From: Enterobacter sp. 10-1
GTDB taxonomy: Bacteria > Pseudomonadota > Gammaproteobacteria > Enterobacterales > Enterobacteriaceae
Reading direction: 5' to 3'
Assembly (NCBI GenBank): GCA_002270295.1
Contig: NISF01000004.1
Span: 310,001 to 374,000 of the forward strand
DNA length: 64,000 nucleotides
Under the pieces are notes generated by a model that did no database searches, was not told where the DNA came from, and saw only the letters and a program-made list of their open reading frames with translations. Below, piece after piece: positions 58,601 to 64,000 of this stretch (position 1 is its first letter; each line of letters begins with the position of its first letter). A program made the position numbers and the translations under genes.

Positions 58601-59715
58601 AACGCTATCAGCTGTACAGCAAAATTACCGGCGGCCAGCGTATCGATCTCTTCGGCGCCCGCCTGGAGGAGCTGCCGGCTATCTGGCGCGAACTGGCGGA
58701 GGCCGGGTTTGAAACCGGCCACGCCTACGGGAAATCCTTGCGCACGGTGAAGTCCTGCGTCGGCTCCACCTGGTGTCGCTACGGCGTGCAGGATTCGACC
58801 GGCCTGGCGGTGACGCTGGAGCATCGCTACAAGGGCCTGCGCGCGCCGCATAAGATCAAAATGGCGGTCTCCGGCTGTACGCGGGAGTGCGCCGAGGCGC
58901 AGGGCAAAGATATTGGGGTGATCGCTACCGAGAAGGGCTGGAATCTTTACGTCTGCGGCAACGGCGGCATGAAGCCGCGCCATGCGGATCTGTTTGCCAG
59001 CGATATCGACGACGCGATGCTGATCCGCACCGTCGACCGCCTGCTGATGTTCTATATCCGCACCGCCGATCGCCTGCAGCGCACCAGCACCTGGCTGGAT
59101 AACCTTGAGGGCGGCATCGGCTATCTGCGCGAGGTGATCCTCGAGGATAGCCTCGGGATCGGCGAGGAGCTGGAGCAGGAGATGGCGCGGGTGGTGGAGA
59201 GCTATCAGTGCGAGTGGCAAACCACCCTTAACGATCCGCAGCGACTGGAGCTGTTCCGCTCTTACGTCAACAGCGAGCAGCCGGATGACGCGGTGCAGCG
59301 CCGGTCGCTCCGCGGCCAGCCGCAGCCGGTGACGGCGCCCGTGCTGCACGAAGGCGCGCCTTCGGCCCGCCCGTGGCAGGCGATTTGCGATCTCGAAGCG
59401 ATCCCCGCCGAGGCCGGGATCGGCGCGCGGCTCGGCGAGCGGCAGATCGCGCTGTTCCGCTTTGGCGAGCAGATTTACGCGCTCGATAACCTTGAGCCGG
59501 GCAGCGACGCCAACGTGCTGTCGCGGGGGATCCTCGGCGACGCCGGAGGAGAGCCGATCGTTATCTCCCCGCTTTACAAACAGCGTATTCGCCTGCGCGA
59601 CGGCCGCGCCTGCGATGGCGGCGAGCAGGCGGTACGCGCCTGGCCGGTAAAAGTTGAGAACGGTAAAGTGTGGGTGGGCAACCAGGTTCTGCTGGCGCGG
59701 GCGGAGGCTTCCTGA
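55654..59715 (+). CDS. nasB: Fused NasC-NasB: NADH-dependent assimilatory nitrite/nitrate reductase components
   Basis: One open frame of 1,353 residues spans both nasC and nasB. Residues 1-396 are an FAD/NAD oxidoreductase (GNGMAATRLAE; 'VVIGGGVLGVEAAAALRRSG') as in NasC, which passes electrons to NasA. Residues 397-1353 (957, from 'MTKPVLVLIGHGMVGHHFLE') are NasB, the nitrite reductase: a second oxidoreductase unit, BFD-type [2Fe-2S] region (Cys819 onward, 'CSCHNVSKGDICQAV', 'CGGC'), then siroheme/[4Fe-4S] cysteines C1035, C1041, C1075, C1079, and a C-terminal NirD-like Rieske fold without the Rieske cysteines. No stop separates the halves. An internal ATG at 56842 has AGGA nine bases upstream, so NasB may also be made alone. 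Confidence 0.92.
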   Translation: MKRQLVIIGNGMAATRLAETLAARADGAFHITIIGDEPCQAYNRIQLSPVLGGEKTLAQTLLLPAQWYQQHDVTVRTGETVEAVDVRAQTLRTTRGELRWDELIFATGSQAVIPPLAGAGLPHVYAFRTLADVEGILATGGPAVVIGGGVLGVEAAAALRRSGDEVTLLHRGEWLMEQQTDRFAGQQLQSQLEARGIGCVTACRIAAIGERDVVLEDGRTFAASRVVLATGVRPNIQLAQRSGLDCRRGIVVDRQMATALPGVSAIGECCEIDGRTWGLVAPCLRQAEVLAARLCATPEADFSWQDSGTRLKVTGIELFSAGELRAEERDEQWTSWDPLAQHYRRLLLRDGKLRGVLLLGDCANAAPLTAQLGTSAPPEWLFDPSSTQPRAAGQITMTKPVLVLIGHGMVGHHFLEQCVSRNLHQQYRIVVFCEERYAAYDRVHLSEYFAGRSAESLSLVAGDFFTDHGIELRLSEPVAAIDREARVVRDARGHETHWDKLVLATGSYPFVPPVPGHDLDGCFVYRTLDDLDRIAASASGAKRGVVIGGGLLGLEAANALKQLGLETHVVEFAPNLMAVQLDGPGAAMLREKISDIGVGVHTSKATQAIVRDAGGLTLNFADGGSLGTDMVVFSAGIRPQDALARSGGLAVGERGGICIDDRCRTSDPDVLAIGECALWENKIYGLVAPGYQMARTAAANLAGEEARFSGADMSTKLKLLGIDVASFGDAQGRTPGSQSYQWTHGPEQIYKKIVVSKDGKTLLGGVLVGDASDYSTLLQMMLNDMALPARPESLILPALEGSAPKALGVAALPDSAQICSCHNVSKGDICQAVSGGAGDMAAIKSCTKAATGCGGCSALVKQVMEYQLSAQGVEVKKDICEHFPWSRQEIYHLVRVNHIRTFEQLIARYGQGHGCEICKPLVASVLASCWNEYLLKPAHLPLQDTNDRYFANIQKDGTYSVVPRMAAGEVTPDGLIAIGQIAKRYQLYSKITGGQRIDLFGARLEELPAIWRELAEAGFETGHAYGKSLRTVKSCVGSTWCRYGVQDSTGLAVTLEHRYKGLRAPHKIKMAVSGCTRECAEAQGKDIGVIATEKGWNLYVCGNGGMKPRHADLFASDIDDAMLIRTVDRLLMFYIRTADRLQRTSTWLDNLEGGIGYLREVILEDSLGIGEELEQEMARVVESYQCEWQTTLNDPQRLELFRSYVNSEQPDDAVQRRSLRGQPQPVTAPVLHEGAPSARPWQAICDLEAIPAEAGIGARLGERQIALFRFGEQIYALDNLEPGSDANVLSRGILGDAGGEPIVISPLYKQRIRLRDGRACDGGEQAVRAWPVKVENGKVWVGNQVLLARAEAS
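56829..56844 (+). promoter_or_regulatory. Internal ribosome site and ATG at the nasC/nasB boundary
   Basis: AGGA at 56829-56832 and ATG at 56842, nine bases apart, precede the sequence MTKPVLVLIGHG that opens NasB proteins. The reading frame from nasC passes straight through. Confidence 0.7.
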
Positions 59716-62315
59716 TGGCGGAGACGCGAACTACCTGCCCCTATTGCGGAGTGGGCTGCGGCGTGCTGGCTGAAGTCGATGCCGGGGGCCAGGTCAGCGT
59801 GCGGGGCGATGCCGAACATCCGGCTAACCTCGGACGCCTGTGCGTAAAGGGCGCGGCGCTCGGGGAAACCACCGCCCTGGCCGGACGGCTGCTGACGCCG
59901 GAGCTGGATGATAAACCCGTCGGGTGGCCGCAGGCGCTGGCCGCCGCCGGTTCACGGCTGCGGGAGATCATCGACCGCTACGGTCCGCAGGCGGTGGCGT
60001 TCTATGCCTCAGGCCAGCTGCTGACCGAGGACTATTACGCCGCCAACAAGCTGATGAAGGGCTTTATCGGCGCGGCCAATATCGATACCAACTCGCGGCT
60101 GTGTATGTCCTCGGCGGTGACGGGCTACAAGCGGGCCTTTGGCGCCGACGTGGTTCCGTGCAGCTACGAAGACGTTGAGAACAGCGATCTGGTGGTGCTG
60201 GTGGGCTCGAATGCCGCCTGGGCGCATCCGGTGCTTTATCAACGTCTGGCGCAGGCAAAGCGCGACAACCCGCAGCTGCGGGTGGTGGTTATCGATCCTC
60301 GACGCACCGCCACCTGCGATATCGCCGATGTGCACCTGGCGCTGGCGCCCGGCAGCGACGGCGGTCTGTTTGTCGGCCTGCTGAACGCCATTGCCGGCGC
60401 CGGGCCGCTGGCCGGCCATTTTAGCGATCAGCAGCAGGCGCTGGCGGCGGCGCAGGAGTGGGATGTGGCAACCGTCGCCGAATTCTGCGGCCTTGAGCCG
60501 CAGCAGGTTGCCGATTTCTATCGTGACTTTATCGCCGCGCCGCGCGCCGTCACCCTCTACACCATGGGGATTAACCAGTCGGCCAGCGGCAGCGATAAGT
60601 GCAACGCCATTATTAATGTTCACCTGGCGAGCGGTAAATATGGCCGCTGCGGATGCGGGCCGTTTTCGCTGACCGGACAGCCAAATGCGATGGGCGGTCG
60701 CGAAGTGGGCGGGCTGGCAACCATGCTGGCGGCGCATATGAACTTCGAAGCGCAGGATTTACATCGCCTCTCGCGCTTCTGGGGTACCGAACGGCTGGCG
60801 CAGACGCCGGGGCTGACGGCGGTCGATCTGTTTGCCGCCATCGGGCGCGGGGAGGTGAAAGCGGTATGGATCATGGGCACCAACCCGGTGGTTTCGCTGC
60901 CGGATAGCCACGCGGTGAGCCAGGCGCTGGCCGCCTGTCCGCTGGTTATCGTCTCCGACGTTGCCGCTGACACCGATACCGGCCGCTTTGCCCATATCCG
61001 TTTTCCGGCGCTGGCGTGGGGCGAAAAGAACGGCACCGTCACCAACTCGGAGCGCCGTATCTCCCGCCAGCGCAGCTTTCTGCCGCCGCCGGGCGAGGCG
61101 AGGGCCGACTGGTGGATCATCTCCCGCGTCGCGGCTGAGCTGGGCTTTGGCGAAGCCTTTTGCTGGCAGCATGCGCACGACGTCTTCAGCGAACACGCCG
61201 CGCTTTCAGGGTTCGAGAATGACGGCCAGCGGGCGTTTGATATCGGCGGGCTGGCCAGCCTTAGCCGCGAGGAGTGGGACGGCCTGGCGCCGGTATGCTG
61301 GCCGGTCAGCCGCAGCGGAGCCGCGCTGAACCTGCACCAGGGCTGGCACCGCGATGGCAAGCTGCGCATGGTGCCGGTGACGCCGCAGGGCACCCGCGCC
61401 GAAACCGACGCCTTCTATCCGCTGATCCTCAACAGCGGGCGCATCCGCGATCAGTGGCACACCATGACCCGCACCGGAACCGTGCCGCGTCTGATGCAGC
61501 ATATTGCCGAACCGGTGGTGGAGGTGGCTCCGGCGGATGCCCGGCGCTGGCAGCTGCAGAACGGCGAGCTGGCGCGGATCTGGTCGCGCAATGGCGTCAT
61601 GGTCGCCAAAGTGCTTATCAGCGACGGGCAGCGCTGCGGCTCGCTGTTTGTGCCGATGCACTGGAATAATCAGTTTGCCCGCCAGGGACGGGTGAATAAT
61701 CTGCTGGCCGCGGTGACCGACCCGCACTCCGGCCAGCCGGAAAGCAAGCAGGTGGCGGTGGCGATCGCCGCCTGGCTTCCGGCATGGCACGGCGAGCTGT
61801 TCTGTCGTCAGCCGGTTCCGCTACCGGAATGGCTCCACTGGCGGCGGCGGGCGGCGGTGGGGGTAACGCACCTTTCTCTGGCCGGGGATAAAAGCCCGCG
61901 CGCCTGGCTTACCGACTGGTGCCAGCGCCAGGGCTGGCAGGTACAAGTCGCTCAGGCCGGGGCGCTGTGGAATCTGCTGGCGTGGCATGAGGGCGCCCTG
62001 ATGCTGGGCTGGTGGAGCGACGCGCGCGAACCCGTCGTGGAAAGCGAATGGATTATCGCGGCCTTTAGTTCCCCGCCGCCGACGGCCGAGCTTCGCCACG
62101 CGCTGCTGAGCGGCAGAAAAGGGGGCGAAGTCGCGCCGCGCGGGCGGATCATCTGCAGCTGCTTTAGCGTCGGCGAACGGGCGATTAGCGACGCTATCGC
62201 CGGGGGCTGCCGCACGCCGGCCGAGCTGGGGGAGAAGTTAAAATGCGGCACCAACTGCGGCTCCTGTATCCCGGAACTGAAAGCGCTGTTAATGGAAAAT
62301 AAGGCCCAGGCATAA
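59715..62315 (+). CDS. nasA: Assimilatory nitrate reductase catalytic subunit NasA
   Basis: 866 residues from ATG 59715, which shares one base with the nasB stop (TGATG). The molybdopterin oxidoreductase fold starts with a [4Fe-4S] motif ('TTCPYCGVGCGVLAEV' and a later 'GRLCVKGAAL'), then the Mo-bis-MGD region 'NTNSRLCMSSAV'-like segment, 'WIMGTNPVVSLPDS' and the dinucleotide-binding C-terminal domain 'LNSGRIRDQWHTMTRTG'. A final BFD-like [2Fe-2S] module follows ('IICSCFSVGERAISDAI', 'CGTNCGSCIPEL', about 812-860). It reduces nitrate to nitrite in the cytoplasm using electrons from NasC. Last gene of the operon. Confidence 0.96.
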   Translation: MAETRTTCPYCGVGCGVLAEVDAGGQVSVRGDAEHPANLGRLCVKGAALGETTALAGRLLTPELDDKPVGWPQALAAAGSRLREIIDRYGPQAVAFYASGQLLTEDYYAANKLMKGFIGAANIDTNSRLCMSSAVTGYKRAFGADVVPCSYEDVENSDLVVLVGSNAAWAHPVLYQRLAQAKRDNPQLRVVVIDPRRTATCDIADVHLALAPGSDGGLFVGLLNAIAGAGPLAGHFSDQQQALAAAQEWDVATVAEFCGLEPQQVADFYRDFIAAPRAVTLYTMGINQSASGSDKCNAIINVHLASGKYGRCGCGPFSLTGQPNAMGGREVGGLATMLAAHMNFEAQDLHRLSRFWGTERLAQTPGLTAVDLFAAIGRGEVKAVWIMGTNPVVSLPDSHAVSQALAACPLVIVSDVAADTDTGRFAHIRFPALAWGEKNGTVTNSERRISRQRSFLPPPGEARADWWIISRVAAELGFGEAFCWQHAHDVFSEHAALSGFENDGQRAFDIGGLASLSREEWDGLAPVCWPVSRSGAALNLHQGWHRDGKLRMVPVTPQGTRAETDAFYPLILNSGRIRDQWHTMTRTGTVPRLMQHIAEPVVEVAPADARRWQLQNGELARIWSRNGVMVAKVLISDGQRCGSLFVPMHWNNQFARQGRVNNLLAAVTDPHSGQPESKQVAVAIAAWLPAWHGELFCRQPVPLPEWLHWRRRAAVGVTHLSLAGDKSPRAWLTDWCQRQGWQVQVAQAGALWNLLAWHEGALMLGWWSDAREPVVESEWIIAAFSSPPPTAELRHALLSGRKGGEVAPRGRIICSCFSVGERAISDAIAGGCRTPAELGEKLKCGTNCGSCIPELKALLMENKAQA

Positions 62316-62419
62316 GATTCAGCATATTCCTGAAATTGGCCAAAGGGCTGCGGGCGATGGCAAAAAACGGTAAACTTAGGTTCTGTTGCCATCCTTCGCG
62401 AGCCTATGTCATCCGTTTA

Positions 62420-63796
62420 ATGCCTTTGCCATTCCGCCTTACGCCACTCCTCCCCGTACTCCTGCTGCTGGCCGGCGCACCGGTTTGTGCCCTGCAGGGA
62501 AGCAACGCTTTTAGCGAGAAACAGACGACGCTGCCCGATCTTGGCATCGCTCCCCAGCTTGATGAAGATGCGCAGCATTTTGCCGAAATGGCGAAAAAGT
62601 TCGGCGAGGCCAGCATGAGCGATAATGGTCTTACTACCGGCGAGCAGGCGCGGATGTTTGCGATCGGCAAGATTGGCACCGAGGTCAGCCAGCAGCTGGA
62701 AAGCTGGCTATCGCCGTGGGGCAACGCCAACGTTGATTTGCTGGTGGATAAGGAGGGCCGCTTTACCGGCAGCAAGGGCAGCTGGTTTGTGCCGCTGCAG
62801 GATAACGGCGACTTCCTCACCTGGAACCAGTATGCGGTGACCCAGCGCGATAGCGGCCTGGTGGGCAATATCGGCCTGGGGCAGCGCTGGCGGGTCGGAA
62901 CATGGCTGCTGGGCTATAACTCATTTTACGATAAGGTGCTGGATGAAAGCCTGGCGCGCGGCAGCATCGGGGCCGAGGCGTGGGGAGAGTCGATACGCCT
63001 GTCGGCTAATTACTACCATCCGCTGGGCGGCTGGCAGCAGGGTGAGAGCCTGGCCCAGGAGCAGCGCATGGCAAGCGGCTACGACGTTACGGCCCAGGCG
63101 CGGCTGCCCTTTTACCAGCATATTAATACCAGCGTCAGCGTCGAGCAGTATTTCGGCGACAGCGTTGATCTGTTCCATTCGGGCACCGGCTACCATAATC
63201 CGGTGGCGGTCTCGGTGGGGCTCAACTACACCCCGGTTCCGCTGGTGACGGTTACGGCAAAGCATAAGCAGGGCGAAAGCGGACTCAGTCAGAACAACGT
63301 CGGGCTGAATCTGAACTATCGCTTCGGCGTGCCGTTAAAACAGCAGCTGGCGGCCGACGAGGTGGCGATCAGCCGCTCCCTGCGCGGCAGCCGCTACGAC
63401 AGCCCGGAGCGCGATAATCTGCCGGTGGTTGAGTATCGTCAGCGCAAATCGCTGTCGGCCTATCTGGCTACGCCGCCGTGGGATCTGCAGTCCGGGGAAA
63501 CGGTACAGCTTAAGCTGCAGGTTCGTAGCCTGCATGGGATTAAATCGCTGAAATGGCAGGGGGATACGCAGCTGCTGAGTTTGACATCGCCCGTGGATGC
63601 CAGCAGCCCTGACGGCTGGAGCGTGATTTTGCCGGCCTGGAGCGGTGAGCCGGGCGCGACCAACCTGTGGCATCTGTCGGTGGTGGTAGAAGATAAAACG
63701 GGTCAGCGCGTCTCTTCCAATGAGATCGCACTGGCGCTGACCGAGCCGCTGGTAAAATTCTCGGCCCAGGGCGTATCCTGGCGGGAACTGCCCTAG
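62420..63796 (+). CDS. ychO: Inverse autotransporter / invasin-family beta-barrel protein YchO
   Basis: 458 residues from ATG 62420, which begins a clean signal peptide ([20 protein letters not shown], cleavage near VCA); in-frame ATGs at 62336 and 62357 would add a non-signal tail. The barrel domain shows the intimin/invasin family features '[20 protein letters not shown]', '[20 protein letters not shown]' and '[21 protein letters not shown]', in part, with a single C-terminal Ig-like domain ('[20 protein letters not shown]', '[13 protein letters not shown]'). It closely follows E. coli YchO along its length. Outer membrane location is inferred; function unclear. Convergent with narL, sharing the CTAG. 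Confidence 0.88.
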   Translation: MPLPFRLTPLLPVLLLLAGAPVCALQGSNAFSEKQTTLPDLGIAPQLDEDAQHFAEMAKKFGEASMSDNGLTTGEQARMFAIGKIGTEVSQQLESWLSPWGNANVDLLVDKEGRFTGSKGSWFVPLQDNGDFLTWNQYAVTQRDSGLVGNIGLGQRWRVGTWLLGYNSFYDKVLDESLARGSIGAEAWGESIRLSANYYHPLGGWQQGESLAQEQRMASGYDVTAQARLPFYQHINTSVSVEQYFGDSVDLFHSGTGYHNPVAVSVGLNYTPVPLVTVTAKHKQGESGLSQNNVGLNLNYRFGVPLKQQLAADEVAISRSLRGSRYDSPERDNLPVVEYRQRKSLSAYLATPPWDLQSGETVQLKLQVRSLHGIKSLKWQGDTQLLSLTSPVDASSPDGWSVILPAWSGEPGATNLWHLSVVVEDKTGQRVSSNEIALALTEPLVKFSAQGVSWRELP

Positions 63797-64000
63797 AAAA
63801 CTCGCTCCTGGTGTACCCAGACCGCGGCTTCGACGCGCGATTTCAGCTTCATTTTCTTCAGCATATGCTTAACGTGTACCTTGACGGTACTTTCGGTGAT
63901 CTCAAGACGGCGCGCGATCATTTTGTTCGGCAGGCCCTGGGCGATAAGCTTGAGAATATCGCGCTCGCGCGGGGTCAGCTGGCTGATATCGCGGTCCGAG
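63793..64000 (-). CDS. narL: Nitrate/nitrite response regulator NarL (C-terminal part; runs off the window)
   Basis: The visible 68 residues are the LuxR-type DNA-binding domain: '[20 protein letters not shown]', '[20 protein letters not shown]', ending '[16 protein letters not shown]'. This matches E. coli NarL. The stop codon (CTA on the plus strand, 63793-63795) overlaps the ychO stop inside a single CTAG. NarL regulates respiratory nitrate genes with NarX. Confidence 0.95.
   Translation of the reverse strand, partial: SDRDISQLTPRERDILKLIAQGLPNKMIARRLEITESTVKVHVKHMLKKMKLKSRVEAAVWVHQERVF

Noticed and set aside
56809-59349. An 846-residue open frame on the minus strand opposite nasB
   Set aside because: It is fully antisense to a strongly conserved reductase. 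High-GC third positions keep the opposite frame open, and its residue pattern (rich in R, A, H, Q) shows no domain.

Overview
The window reads as a chromosomal segment of an enterobacterium of the Klebsiella/Raoultella group (K. oxytoca-like). This rests on the complete nasR-nasFEDCBA nitrate-assimilation cluster, an AlbA-type MerR regulator, a type VI secretion (T6SS) cluster beside ychF, the GC-rich coding style, and the E. coli-like core order ychF-pth-ychH-dauA-prs-ispE-lolB/hemA-prfA-prmC-sirB2-sirB1-kdsA-chaABC and ychO/narL. The species call is inference. No rRNA, tRNA, insertion sequence, prophage or CRISPR array was seen.

1-17 kb is accessory metabolism and transport. It holds the end of a sugar ABC operon with a divergent ROK repressor and a perfect palindrome between them, and a RibH2-type lumazine synthase paralogue followed by the wreck of a TIM-barrel sugar epimerase. 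Next are a membrane fatty acid desaturase overlapping a PhnD-like protein with no signal peptide, and a YehZYXW-type osmolyte ABC transporter beside an NtaA/SnaA-family flavin monooxygenase. An AzlCD exporter with a divergent AraC regulator, a cupin, an RluA-family pseudouridine synthase, and a HypT-like LysR regulator divergent from an ATP-dependent PEP carboxykinase complete the block.

17.6-33.9 kb is a T6SS cluster: tssB, tssC, tssK, tssL, an OmpA-domain protein, hcp, clpV, vgrG, then a lipase effector cassette. It looks decayed. The lipoprotein (probable immunity) gene is frameshifted, a following membrane-protein gene has an internal deletion, and a tssM (icmF) 5' part is joined out of frame to the 3' end of a vasL/tssA-like gene. 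The junction implies loss of most of tssM and of whatever lay between; tssA, tssE, tssF, tssG and tssJ are all absent from the window. The VgrG tail and effector cassette (about 28.9-32.1 kb) are visibly AT-richer than their surroundings.

34-50 kb is conserved housekeeping: translation (ychF, pth, prfA, prmC), PRPP (prs), isoprenoid (ispE), lipoprotein sorting (lolB), haem (hemA), KDO (kdsA) and cation/glutathione functions (cha genes). Inserted in it is an AlbA-like albicidin-binding MerR gene with a long-spacer palindromic promoter and a likely internal start for a short drug-binding form.

50-64 kb is nitrate assimilation. NasR (nitrate-sensing ANTAR antiterminator) precedes a leader with two NtrC-like sites, a consensus sigma-54 promoter and an intrinsic terminator, then nasFED (ABC uptake), a nasC-nasB open frame with no stop between the two parts, and nasA. 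The cluster abuts ychO (inverse autotransporter) and the 3' end of narL, the nitrate-respiration response regulator; their stop codons share one CTAG.
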